64,000 nucleotides of DNA from Chlamydoabsidia padenii (lineage: Eukaryota; Mucoromycota; Mucoromycetes; Mucorales; Cunninghamellaceae): assembly GCA_025330725.1 (NCBI GenBank), contig JAIWND010000011.1, positions 434,001 through 498,000 of the forward strand, given 5' to 3'. The notes below the pieces were generated by a model, which saw only the letters and a list, made by a program, of their open reading frames with translations, made no database searches and was not told the origin of the DNA. How positions within the stretch are numbered: the first letter of the stretch is position 1; each line of letters opens with the position of its first letter. The translations under genes and the position numbers were made by a program. This document shows, piece after piece, positions 23,460-34,853 of the stretch.

Positions 23460-23880
23460 TAAGCTACGTCTAGTGATTGGTTACTATTAATATTCGATTT
23501 TAAGAGTAGGAGACCCGAGTAATTTCCCGGATCAGCTTCCGACATACAGAACATTGGCGAGTGATTCTTTTTTTTTTTAAAAATAAAAAAAAGAGGGAAG
23601 ATTAGTTCTTCTGTGTGTATTGGTTGGTTTTACTTTTCTTCCACAGTCCATACAAGTGATGGTATGACCACAAGTTTAAAAAAAAACACATAGTTTGGTG
23701 GTAAATGAGGGCAGACGCAACATAAAAGATCGCCTGTCCCAGCTTCACTCGATCCATAAAGCTATCCTTTTCCAAATCAGATGTCCGTCCCCTATTGCTG
23801 TCACGTAGTATATAGTGTAATGTGCCCAAGGACATGCGGGTGAGATTTATGTCAAAGTCATCCAACGTCGCTATGTTTCT
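23460..23880 (-). pseudogene. Broken RING-finger protein gene
   Basis: The minus strand encodes all eight zinc ligands of a RING domain, but not in one frame. CCVCP lies around 23722-23711, CGHTITCMDCGRK around 23665-23635, and RQCSVCRKLIREITRV around 23560-23510 after a possible intron (donor GTAAAA, T-rich tract, acceptor AAAAG). CCVC and CGH are in different frames, separated by a run of nine A/T at 23678-23686, so a homopolymer indel breaks the gene. Upstream, MDDFDINLTRMSLGTLHYIL is in a third frame. RING proteins are usually E3 ubiquitin ligases. It could be a pseudogene, or an assembly error in the homopolymer. Confidence 0.55.
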
Positions 23881-24123
23881 TCATCGTGGTGTATCATGTG
23901 AGGGTGGCTGGTGTTCAGGGTAGATAGTGCTGTTTTCTGAGGGTCGATCTGGAAGGGTATCTTTGGCTTCATTATACTGATAGGTTGTAGGACTTGGACG
24001 TGGTGGAATGATTGGTTAGTTTTGGTCCGACAATGATGAGTTTTGTGTACTTTGGGCGGGGAAGGTTATAAATGAGTACAATTTCTTTAAAGCTATTTTT
24101 ATTATTATTTACCTTTGTCCTTG

Positions 24124-24513
24124 TTAATCATTATCATCATCACAATAAGTACCACCACCATATTGAGTATAACATCCCTGGTCGTTTCCTTTGAGGTTAT
24201 AAACATCGGCGTATTTCAGTAGTTGATTGAGAGACTGAGATAGCAAACATCGGAGAAAGAGAGAGAGAGAGTTGAAGGTAATATTCAAGTAAGAATAAGA
24301 GTGTACCTACCTTTGGTATCCAAACTTTCATGAGATTATTGTTTTGAAAAGCATAGAGAGTACCAATATGACCTATTTATGTATGATAAACTAAAAAGAT
24401 TCAGATGAGTCGGGACTTGTTTATCAATCAACTCACTTACCATAGTTGTACTTTTTTTTGTTCAGGTTGAGGAAGAATGTGTTGTTCAGAAGGAGTCTAT
24501 GTCCAGAGTCCAT
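24124..24513 (-). CDS. Small protein of unknown function (81 aa) or C-terminal fragment
   Basis: Three exons (24513-24441, 24372-24311, 24234-24124) splice in frame through clean GTAAGT and GTAGGT donors. They give MDSGHRLLLNNTFFLNLN, then YNYGHIGTLYAFQNNNLMKV, and an acidic end YGGGTYCDDDND. The consistent splicing and codon use argue for a real gene. Upstream of the ATG the same frame stays open through a duplicated segment (HRLLLNNTF occurs twice, 16 codons apart), so this may be the tail of a larger protein. No family was recognised. Two cysteines near the end could pair. Confidence 0.5.
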
Positions 24514-24550
24514 CAAGAGATTAAATGTGTTGTTCAGAAGGAGTCTATGT
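24476..24550. repeat. In-frame 48-bp spaced duplication (27-bp identical blocks)
   Basis: Positions 24476-24502 and 24524-24550 are identical (27 bp). The 48-bp period keeps the minus-strand reading frame. Confidence 0.85.
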
Positions 24551-24611
24551 TTTGTGTAGTGTAGTATGTATAGTATGATAGAGTGGATGAAGGAGGGTTG
24601 ACTAGTCTAGA

Positions 24612-25653
24612 CTACCATTCCAGAGAGAGAGACAAATATGGCTTGTTTTCTTTATCAGATCCAGCTTGTAAAATACCCCTTACGAATTCCTGTAACACAT
24701 GATCTTGACAAATAGAATACCGCACAATATTCAGACAATGACAAGGTGTGATTCGACCATACCAAATGGACCGCAATCCTTGATGAGTATACAAGACCAC
24801 ATTTCCAGCAAAAGCATGACCTACAAGTATATATGAATCAATTTATCAGTTTCCAACACATCTTATATATATATATATATATATATTTACCTCCTAGATG
24901 ACTAACAAGCATCACCTGACATTGATTTTCTATCGAGTAATGTCCCAGTGCCTGATCAAATGCTTGTTGAAGCATCGGTCCGATTGTCCCACACCTTTTA
25001 TCTTTCCGACCATGTCCACATACCAAGATCAAATTATTCCAGGGCGACGGATGAATAACGATATCCGGAGGAGCAGGCTGGCCAAAGATCAAATCCACAA
25101 ATCCTTGTATTCTTTTCCTTGTCACATTGGCAATGATCTTGTTGTCAGGTAAGATCAAGATATCCACCCCCTTTGTTGAATAACGAGATGGTAAGGAGGA
25201 ATTCGTCACCAACACCCTTGGTTGTTTCAAAACCTTTTGCTGCTGTTGTTTTTGTTGTTGTTCCTTGTTTGTAATGTCGTAAAGGTGGAAGGTATTTTGT
25301 GCTGATCTATTGGTGTCTTGTTGGTGGTGATTCTTTCTTTTTTCATCAAGACAATCCATTAAAGCCCCAGTGAGTTGTTCGTCTTCAATATGACCAGGCC
25401 AATCTGATCGTCCCGTAAATATTATAAGGTGAAGTCCATAATGAGTGACAGTGTTGTGTAATGAGCGAGTTTGATCAATATTGAGATGACCAGGTATCCG
25501 ATCATGGGAAGTGCAGGGCAACACGCAACCTTCACACTTGATGGGTACAACAGGATCCAAGTGTTCAAGAGTAACTATTGGTGGTAAGGACACTTTTGGT
25601 GTAGGTGGGGAGCAGGTATAAAACTGTTTAACTTGATTTGATATCCAATCCAT
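24612..25653 (-). CDS. Aim32/Apd1-type sucrase/ferredoxin-like protein
   Basis: Thioredoxin-like [2Fe-2S] protein of the Apd1/Aim32 family. Apd1 acts in the cytosol in redox-drug homeostasis; Aim32 is in mitochondria and linked to thiol quality control. Two exons (25653-24891, 24820-24612) give 323 residues. An N-terminal cysteine group KCEGCVLPC (C40, C43, C47) is present. The C-terminal cluster motif has C212 and C221 (VCGHGRKDKRCG) plus H252 and H256 (SHLGGHAFAGN), exactly the Cys2His2 pattern of Apd1-like clusters. IWYGRITP follows, as in the family. A Q-rich insert (residues 130-142) is local. Which paralogue it is, and its compartment, cannot be decided by eye. Confidence 0.9.
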
Positions 25654-25743
25654 GGTATAAGGACAACAAAGAAAAAGAAAAAGAAAAGAGCGGGGGAAAT
25701 CTGATAACCCTTTTTATAATTCCCTCAACACCAATCGTCAATT

Positions 25744-25756
25744 TTTCAAATCCCGC
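25744..25756 (+). promoter_or_regulatory. TTTCAAATCCCGC element upstream of the Aim32/Apd1 gene
   Basis: This element lies about 90 bp upstream of the minus-strand start codon and is a full match to the window-wide motif. Confidence 0.55.
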
Positions 25757-26002
25757 TCATCCGGCATTGGTCCGTTGTGGAAAGCAGCCCTTCCATTTTG
25801 TTATTTATTCTATAATGCTATTATTATTATAGTCATCTTAAGATTTGATCATAAGGTACATATCTTCCCATTAAGAAATCTATATCTTTATCTACCCTAG
25901 GTATATTGTTCCAAACCATGAGCTCTTTCCCTTTTTGTGCCAAAGAAGAAAGGGAAAAAGTTAGAATCGACACCCATTCTCTGTATCTGTGTTTTTTTTT
26001 TT

Positions 26003-26602
<600 letters not shown>

Positions 26603-27028
26603 ATCCTTGGTTAAAAAAAAAAAACTAGACGATCTTGTAGTGGGTGAGAAAAGAAAGGGAGACAGAAAGGGAGAGAAGAGCCCGCCTTTTTTTTTTTTTT
26701 TTTTTTCTCTCTCTCGTTAATTTTTTGTTGGAGTTTATGTGAGTATGACTTATATACTTCCGAGTGATTCCAAATGAAGGGATCATACGTTTTGTTTCGA
26801 GAACCAGTAGTAATTGAGTCTCGGAGACATTCACAAATGATATTATATTAGCCAAGTCTAGAATATTTTATATATATATATAAAAGGACAGTGATTTATT
26901 ATATAAAGTCAAGATATGTAAAAGAAGAAGCTATTATACAAACAAAAGTTGGGGAAGATGGATATAAACAAGTACGGAAGGGAGTATATAAAGGTATAAT
27001 ATGTAAAAACTAATGTAACGCTATGTTA
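26603..27028. other. FAM72 promoter and DHHC 3' region
   Basis: Here the FAM72 promoter and the 3' end of the palmitoyltransferase gene meet. T-tracts and a TA repeat near 26868-26881 are present. No gene was seen. Confidence 0.45.
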
Positions 27029-28428
27029 TTAACTACCAATAGACCGGCTATGTTGTCGTCTTGATTTTGAGTCCACCAAAGTAGATGCAGTAGAAGCAAA
27101 TGTGGTAATAGATCCAGGTGTCGTTGGTGTATGAAGTGTATTAGTGGATGATTTTGATTGTAAGGTTGGTGATGGGTATTCTTGTTGTGTAGGAATAGGA
27201 GGTAATGGAGGTAGTTGCCTTGGTAATACTGGTGGTGGTGGTGGTTGAGTTTGTTGAGAATAAGCCCGAGGTAGTTGAGTTATAGCATCATCGATTGTTA
27301 ATCTAATGTCTTCGTTATCCCTACTATGACCCTCCTTTTCATCGTGGCCAGCATCATCATCATCATCATCATTATCGTGTTGAGTATCACTTGCTGTTGT
27401 CCATGTTGAATGCATTGATGATCGATTATCCTTGTCATTCCCAGTTCCATCCATTACTGTGACCGTATTACTTTTACCATGTAGATGAGCAATGTTGACA
27501 GGGAAAGAGAATCCAGATCCTTGCATTTGACGTGGCCATAACCATAATAATGGTTGGTTTCCAAGGACACACTTGATATTGTTCAATACACCTTGATCAT
27601 ATGGATACAAGACCTATTCAAAATAAATTACTAGTTAGTAAATTAAGATTTTGTGGTATGTTCATCATCATTTACTTACATCATGCACGGTACCCATCGA
27701 TTTTAAAGTCAGACTTTTCCCTTTTTCCCAACCTTCAATCGTGGTTGTATTCGTGGTGATACAATAGACGTGATAACCGCTTAAAATAGCCACACCAATT
27801 ATCACAAGGACACACAGAAAGAGATTGAGACCTAACAAGACCCATTCAGTAGCCGATGCCGGATGGTAGAGGATGGATGATAAACGACAGCCTAGCAGAA
27901 CCATCAAGTAGATCGCACCCAGTCCCACATACACCAAAAACCGTATAAAATGACAATAATTAGCAAATCCCACACAATTGTTGATCCAGGGGCAATGATG
28001 ATCCATTTTTAAAACACATTTTCCGCATGAACGACAATGATGACTTCGGGGTGGTTTATAGTTGTTGCATGTTTTACAGAATCGTGGTGTGTGGGTGGAT
28101 CGTTTGACTTCAAAAGGATGTTGTTGCTGTTGAGGTATCTATAAAATAAAATACAAGTTATAGTTAAAGCGGTTTGAGAGTGAAGGAATGTTTGTTGTCT
28201 TACCCAGTTTGCAGGAACTGTTCCGGGATCGGTCAAACACGTCAGCGCATAGTTGACATAAATCATAACGACGAATACGTTGAATGGTATCAGAATAATA
28301 GCAGTATGTAAGGTAGCACCACCGAGAAAGTTCCATAGAATTCCAATTTGTGAAGAGTAAGCAAGGAAGGTGATGGTGGAGATCACAAAGAGAATAATGG
28401 CCTGACCCTTTAAAGTCGTCAGCGTCAT
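27029..28428 (-). CDS. PFA4: DHHC palmitoyltransferase, Pfa4-like
   Basis: Membrane S-acyltransferase; yeast Pfa4 in the ER palmitoylates chitin synthase Chs3 and amino-acid permeases. Three exons (28428-28204, 28138-27680, 27613-27029) give 422 residues. Two N-terminal membrane segments ([19 protein letters not shown] and [20 protein letters not shown]) are followed by DPGTVPANW. The cysteine-rich domain runs from C96 (RFCKTC) through [13 protein letters not shown] to DHHC at 121-124 and [16 protein letters not shown]. Two further membrane segments and a [10 protein letters not shown] element (TTxE-like) follow. The C-terminus is cytosolic, acidic and proline-rich. The start chosen is MTLTTLKGQ, directly before the first membrane helix; the longer upstream frame is low complexity. 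The Pfa4 assignment, rather than another DHHC class, is likely but not proven. Confidence 0.92.
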
Positions 28429-28614
28429 GATCCAGTGGGAGTTGGTAAATAAGTATAAAGAAGGGTGTATCAAAATAAACACAAAATATAATAATAGTAG
28501 TAAGAGAGAGGAAGGGGAAGAGTGGCAAAAAGAAGAGGAAAAAAAAAAACAGAATAGAGAAAAAGTATAAGAAGAAAAAAGGAGAAGAAAAATAAATCGT
28601 TCACCTCCCTTGTT

Positions 28615-28628
28615 TTTCAAATCCCGCC
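28615..28628 (+). promoter_or_regulatory. TTTCAAATCCCGCC element upstream of the DHHC gene
   Basis: A perfect copy of the recurrent motif about 190 bp upstream of the start codon. Confidence 0.55.
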
Positions 28629-29741
28629 ATCGCTACTCGTTCCGGCCCTGTGTAACAGTAGTGACAAAATAGAGGATCCACCTCGTGGTAAGAGCTCCTT
28701 CATTGTCACTTCTTCGGCACACACGCTTTTTAATGTGAGCAGATATATTTTCCCTTTACCTCTTGATAATAAAAGGAGTTTTAGTAAGATAGGTCTTTGT
28801 TTTGCGGGTAAAAACAAGCCAATTAAGATTCTGCCTGTTATTAAACCAAAAAGATCAGTTGGATTTAATGATCTAATGTATGTCATTCTAACCTGTCTTT
28901 ATTGTATACAAATGACTTTTGGAGGGGTTTTTTTTTATGGTGTGATGTATGTAATTCATTTTCGCCTCTCCTTTCCGACCACTTTGCATGAAAAAGGACC
29001 TTTTTTTTGTAAATGCACAATTTATATATAGTTCCCTCGTTCATTCATATACACACACCATTCCTCTCTCTCTCCATGAACGTATCTACAAGCAGTTGGT
29101 TTTCTTGTGCCACGACTTGGAAAAAACTGGTGGCATGATCGAGAATGCATATAAATGCTCGACTGTTTATAACCCCGCCGTGCTCGCCCCTTTTTTTAAC
29201 AAATGTCCCCACTTTGGTCTGTGCAAAACAAGACCCTTTGATATTAATAGTATCATCGGTAGTATACAGTGCTTGCTACTCTAACAAAAAAAAAGTATAG
29301 CTTAAAAGTTCATGCCACAAGCAGCTATCTTGTTTCGCATAAACCAGTTTTGTCAATGTGTCTAAATAGTTTATTACTTATATAAACTTGTTTTAGTAAA
29401 GCGCATATATACATACTAGTATCTTGATGAATACTTACATTTGCTTTTCTTCATGGATCATCCACTACCTTCTCCATAATACTAACTCTGACAAGCAAGT
29501 GGTCGATCTTCCCGATTTGGTGATGCGGGATTTGAAACATTTATCAGTGAAGAAAGGTGGTGGCTCATAATACACCTCTCACTATCATTGTCACTCATCA
29601 GAAAAAAAAAAAAATATGATGATCATGGTATCCAGTTTTTTTTAAAACTTGCTACTTCATTTGTCAGTGTGTCTTTGTTCCAAATCATAAAGGGTGCCAC
29701 ACTTTGCATCTCTTCTCAATCACATACCCCAGCAACATTTT
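28629..29741. other. Intergenic region, no gene seen
   Basis: About 1.1 kb without a supported gene. A GCGGGATTTGAAA element lies at about 29525-29537. Short open frames in the region show no conserved motif and no consistent splicing. Confidence 0.45.
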
Positions 29742-29752
29742 GATTTCCCGCC
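29742..29752 (+). promoter_or_regulatory. GATTTCCCGCC element upstream of PCBD
   Basis: About 55 bp upstream of the start. This variant contains TTTCCCGC, which also fits the classical E2F site pattern. Confidence 0.45.
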
Positions 29753-29806
29753 ATTTTACAATTTCCCACGACCCCTATTTTTTTTTTTTTCTCTTCCTTA
29801 TAAAAA

Positions 29807-30244
29807 ATGACTTTTTTGCTTTCCCGCCTCTCTTCTTCTCCATCACTATTTATCAAAAACGCATTTTCAATGTCGACATTATCCCAAGCTCAACGCCAAA
29901 CTCTTCTTCAACCATTATTATCTTCAGGTTGGTCCATGGTCGATAATCGAGACGCCATCATTAAAAAGTACGAATTCACCGACTTTAACCAAGCTTTTGG
30001 TTTCATGACCCGGGTTGCTTTAAAAGCGGACAAGATGGATCACCACCCTGAATGGTTTAATGTAAGTATACAGACAAATGGAATGATATGGTTACTCTAA
30101 CTTTTTGTTTTGTTTTATCTGTTTTGGGTGGTGGTGGTTGGTGTATAGGTCTACAACCGTGTTGAAATCACTCTATCAACTCATGACTGTGGTGGACTAT
30201 CAACAAGAGATATCGATCTGGCCATCTTTTGTGATTCCCTTTAA
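29807..30244 (+). CDS. Pterin-4a-carbinolamine dehydratase
   Basis: Dehydrates 4a-hydroxytetrahydrobiopterin to recycle the pterin cofactor; in fungi it may serve pterin-dependent hydroxylation. Two exons (29807-30061, 30149-30244) give 116 residues. Family hallmarks are [21 protein letters not shown] with the active-site His pair, then [21 protein letters not shown]. The first ATG gives a basic, serine-rich N-terminus ([18 protein letters not shown]) that could target mitochondria. An internal ATG at residue 22 (MSTLSQAQR) would give a cytosolic form of normal family size, so dual targeting by alternative starts is possible. Confidence 0.93.
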
Positions 30245-31380
30245 TGTAGATACTCTATATGTAAATAATAAACAAGGAGTAGCCTTTGCCTTTTTACTTT
30301 ATTTTAACGTGTGTGTATTATAGGGTGTATATGATGGTATATGGCGGTGTAAATGAATGAAAAGAATAGGGAATACAGGGGAATCATCAATGCATGGTAT
30401 TGTCGTGGCAAGCAGCATTTAAACCGTATTTGTTATCCTCTTAGTTTTATTTTAACAAGTTTCTCTATCAATAAAAGAACTTGGTACAAAACCAATATCA
30501 AGAGGTTTCTTTATTATCTACTTTGTCTTTTTTGATCTACTCTAATACAAGATCTATGTTATTGGCTTTACTATTGCTATCTGTCTTATTTACAGTTACC
30601 TTACAAGCGTAACTATTGTCTCTATTGATCTTACTTCAGGTACAAGATCCATTGCTATTCATTTTCAAATCCCACTTCCCCAATTGGGACCTTTTATTTT
30701 TCTCGACCAAAAAGATTCTGGTACTCACTACTTTTATAAAACAAACCCTACTCCTACTACCCTTGTTGCCATAGCAACATGAAAAAGAAAAAAAAAGCAA
30801 AAGGGGTAGTCCCCACCCACGATGGCAGTTATTTGATAAATCCTCTCCAGTGTGCCATCTCACAGCCGTATCAGTGCTTCGAGTTTTCCCTGCTGTATTG
30901 CTACCCTCGGGCATTACCTCGATATTGAACAACCTCCGAACCCAGAGCCTACGCTCAGACCCGAATGTTGACACCATACTCTGTAAGACACTACCTTCTA
31001 CAAGGCAACCAAATAACCGTGATTCCACCAATGAATGAATTCATCCCTCACAAGACCACCACTCGGCTTACAGAAAGTCGCTACGCTTTCCAGTCAATTA
31101 TAATATTGGTCGAGCTGGGTATATATACCTTACATTATTCTACTTAATTCAAGTTGTGGGATAAAAATTGGACCCTTGAACGTCATTTGATTCGCTGTTC
31201 ATTTTAAGCGGCGATTGTTGGTTTCTGGAGGAAACTGCCTTTTATAGAGGAAAAGATGTTTCCCTTGATATCAAAGGTATTCGACCGAGGAATTATGTTC
31301 ACGACCTATTCATACACTATGTAGTTCCAAATGATAAATAAGACCATGTTTATTATAAAAAGTTTTTTTATTAAAACTAA
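30245..31380. other. Intergenic region with a coding-like trace
   Basis: The plus strand at about 30930-31140 reads TRMLTPYSVRHYLLQGNQI and PPMNEFIPHKTTTRLTESRY in one frame, with an upstream stop, like an exon of a lost gene. The family is unknown. No intact gene was found. Confidence 0.35.
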
Positions 31381-31397
31381 ATTATACATCTACTGAA

Positions 31398-32560
31398 TTC
31401 GGGATATTGATAATACATGGGTAATCCATTGAGTGCCTAATTTGCTGGTGCTGCTATTATTGGTGTTTGATCTGATTCTTCGTTGTGGTGTCGTCCATAG
31501 TCGTTCATGAGGTGGAAAAATCGTGATATCTATATGCAAAAGAGTATTCATAATTCAAGGGCTACAATCGATTACCTGATGAGAGTCTCGAGTTCCCTTT
31601 GTAACATGCCTAATAGACGAGAATGACAATAAAAGATCAGTATGATATGGTAAAGTTAATTATTTTCCAACATATCATTTGCTTAAAGTTATCGGGGGGG
31701 GGATTATATTGTTGACCAAATGATAAGAAGGCTAGACCAAAGACAAACCTTTAGTCCTTTTTTTTAAAAAAAAAGATAAGTAACAAGTCATACAGATCAT
31801 ATATTGTTAATATTACTTGACAGCAGCACCACGAAGAGTCTTGTATCACCGATTAGGTTCAGTGAGATTATCATTTAACCAAACACAGTATAATTACCAG
31901 TTAATGTCACCCAGTTGATTCCTATTTACCTCTATGACAGTCCATCAGCATCATGTTATATAGTTGGGCTTCTAAGATATAGAACAAATCAAGGACACAC
32001 GGTTAATGATTCCCTTGAGATTTATTTATTATATATGATTGGTTACTATACTTACGAGCACCCTTGTGTTGGTTTTTCCCACCTGATGAAGATTCTGTTT
32101 GATTACCCTATTTGTAATATAGTAAAAAAGTTAACCTGTCCCTATGATAGTTTGGGGGGGGGAGGTATTGCCATTACTAGAATGACTTTATAGTTTGGTT
32201 CCACTGTTGACAAAAGAGTAATAGTAAGGTGCTCCGATATCCTACCAAAGGGTTACTTTTAGTTGTCTTATTTATATCAGTTTCTTTTACTTACAATCCA
32301 TGTCGTCGCACCATTATAAAGACACCCATTGATATGAGTATCATGTATCGTGTCTAGTAACAAGTAAAAAAACGTGTTCTAGTTTAAGCAAGTAGAGAGA
32401 ATGTGTTGGTCAATACATTCTTCTTACCTTTTTTTCAAATAACAAAACCGCCATTAGTAATATCGGCATAATTAATGTTAGGAGAAGGGGAAGAAAAAGT
32501 AAAAAAGAAGCGGGTTTAATGAGACGAGTCGAGCGGAATTCGAAAACAATAAAAAGGGGC
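31398..32560 (-). pseudogene. Possible decayed or unresolved multi-exon membrane-protein gene
   Basis: Minus-strand pieces with good splice signals include a membrane-like exon ending MPILLMAVLLFEKK before GTAAGA (about 32428). A second exon reads TRYMILISMGVFIMVRRHG before GTAAGT (about 32295). A putative last exon reads DITIFPPHERLWTTPQRRIR, ending at a TAG near 31398. The first two make a continuous hydrophobic hairpin. Between them and the last exon the sequence has stops in most frames. It is either a real gene that I cannot fully assemble, or a remnant. The family was not recognised. Confidence 0.3.
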
Positions 32561-32713
32561 TAGTCGATAGGTGTAACTTCATCATTAGGGAAAATCACAA
32601 TATCTATGAAAGCACCCAAAACTTGTCAACCTTGTATCTTTTCCTCTCTCTTTTTCTTTTAATACTTTTTTCTTTCTTTCCATTTGGTGGGTATTTTGTA
32701 TGTTCATCCTTAA

Positions 32714-34666
32714 ATGTTAGAATACTCGAATCGTCAAAATCCTCGAGACCCTTCATTTTGGCGACTATGCGATACTCAAACCAATGAATGTCATTGTGAT
32801 TTTCGTATGACTATTTCTGGGTGTATTGAAAGTGAACCATTAAGGATTGTCAACATGGTAGATATTGTTTGGTCTGGTATAGCGACATGTATAGGTAGGA
32901 TACTGTTTATAAAACGAGATTAAAAAGGCACTGATGATGATGGTTTCTCTCTATCTAGCGGCGGCGATCTTATATTGGCGAGTCGTTCATCTCAATCAGC
33001 AAATATTTGACTTTTCGCAAAGAATGCCTCGTCCTAAACCCATCGAAGGCATGGCTTTTTTTGGCATCTTGTTTAATATCTGTAAGGATCAAAAGTTTGT
33101 TTCAGGGGCGTGAGATCCAAAAGAAAGTGTGGGGTAACATGTGTCCACATTTCAAATCCCGATTTTTTTTTGATTTTCTTGGGTTTTATCAAATCTCTTG
33201 TCTCATCTCTTTCTCTCTCCTTTTTTCTCTTTGTAGGTCGAATAATCCATGCCAGCATTTTACTCACAGATGTCGCCAACAATGCTGTCTTTCGGTCCTT
33301 CATGTTTGAACTCCCTTGGCAGTTTGGTATAACTGCTCTCTCTTGTTATCTTTTTGGTGTGGCCAATACTCTATCTAACGTAATACTCTTCTTGATCAAC
33401 TTGCACTTTACTAACTATAACACACACTTTCTTTTATTTAGAGTAGCAAAACCATTTACAAAACCTGGGTACGATCACAAACTCTGGTAGACGTTATATG
33501 CACAACCATGATTACCTTGCCTTACTTTACTATTACTGTAAGTTAAAGCAAAACGATTTGTATTAAATTGCTAACACATGTAACCTCCTCCTCTTCTTCT
33601 TCTTCTTCTTCTTCTTTAGGTTGTAGCCATTATTGCTGGTGTATACGCTCAACGAGGGGATAATGATAAAGCTGAAGTATGGACTGACGCCATCTACTAT
33701 CTTTGGCTAGTATATACCTTTCTTTTGGGTAGTCTGATTCTGTTTGCTGGCATTCGTCTATTAAAACTATTGAAGAATCATCTATTGATGCAAACAGATC
33801 TCCGGGTAAACATTGTCAAAATCCGAACAGGTGCTGTCAAGGTAAGTTATATTGAAAAACAAAAACAAAAATAGGATCACTAACATCTTCAATGATAGGT
33901 CAAAATCATTATTGGTATTGGTTGCTTTTGTCTTTGGGCTTTTACAGTCATGATTGCACTTTATGCTACTTCAAGATATGTGGTGATGATTAGTCCAGTA
34001 TATACAACCGCATTAGCAAGCTTTGCCCTTTTTAATGGTCCATTGGCAACATCTGTTGTGGAATTTGCCATTGTATTAAAGTAAGTAGTTATTATATTTG
34101 AATACTTGACTGATTCATTGGTATCTTCTAGTCCGCATATGTTACGTGGTCTTGGGAATTTATCCTTTGGAACTTCATCGGGATCTCAATCATCACCTTC
34201 CGCCATTGCTCTCGAAACTCAACAGCAAAAAGAGAATAACTCATCCTATGGTATCAACACATTGACAACAACCAGTCAATTGGACCAGTGGAATCAATTC
34301 TTTATCAAGGATATCAAAAACAATGAACTGACACCACCCACCATTCAGCATAGCACAAGTGACCTTATCAGTTCTACTTTTACCAATATCACCATACCAT
34401 CGTCTTCTCACCATCGACCTACTCTTTACTCTGGCAATACAACAGTTCTCAGTAATGATACCCATTCTAAAGAAGATACTGGAGCATTGTCTCGGGTAGA
34501 AGAAGATCAACGTTATTATAATGCCATGACCAATCAAATGCGGATGCCTCCTCACTACTCTATATCTGATGATCGTCGGTTGGATGGGAACGATTCACTG
34601 TCTTCTGATATCTACGATGGCTCCGCAATACAATTAATACAATTCAATAACAAAAAACACCATTAG
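32714..34666 (+). CDS. Seven-transmembrane protein, GPCR-like, function unknown
   Basis: Seven exons (32714-32894, 32959-33081, 33237-33379, 33442-33537, 33620-33841, 33899-34080, 34132-34666) keep frame and give 493 residues. The short N-terminus carries four cysteines (RLCDTQTNECHCDF and SGCIES), suggesting an extracellular disulfide cap. Seven hydrophobic segments follow, including VDIVWSGIATCIAAAILYW, GITALSCYLFGVANTL, AIYYLWLVYTFLLGSLILF and IIIGIGCFCLWAFTVMIAL. The C-terminal 180 residues are Ser/Thr/Asn-rich and hydrophilic, as in receptor tails. The topology suggests a G-protein-coupled-receptor-like sensor, but no class signature was recognised, so ligand and signalling are unknown. 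Confidence 0.82.
33588..33617. repeat. CTT trinucleotide microsatellite (intronic)
   Basis: About nine TTC/CTT units form the polypyrimidine tract before exon 5 of the 7TM gene. Confidence 0.85.
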
Positions 34667-34730
34667 TTTATACTCTATAGTTTTTAGTCTCGACCTTTTT
34701 TCTTTTATGTATATGTATCTGTCTTTTTAT

Positions 34731-34736
34731 AATAAA
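34731..34736 (+). terminator. Poly(A) signal AATAAA for the 7TM gene
   Basis: AATAAA lies about 65 nt after the stop codon. Confidence 0.5.
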
Positions 34737-34772
34737 CTTGATGATTGATTAATTAAAAAGCATACTGGGTTA

Positions 34773-34820
34773 GGCGGGATGTGAATTACGCATTTAATAA
34801 AATGGCGCTGGGCGGGATTT
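34773..34820 (-). promoter_or_regulatory. Two GGCGGGAT elements in the Exo70 promoter
   Basis: GGCGGGAT at 34773 and GGCGGGATTT at 34811 lie about 80 and 40 bp before the Exo70 start. Two copies of the recurrent motif sit in a gap of about 190 bp between genes. Confidence 0.5.
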
Positions 34821-34853
34821 CCTTTTGCTTCCTTCTTCTTTTTTCCTCTTTCA

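Noticed and set aside
30636..31031. 131-codon minus-strand frame
   Set aside because: No ATG-supported start, no motif and no splice partner; the opposite strand looks slightly more coding, and neither is convincing.
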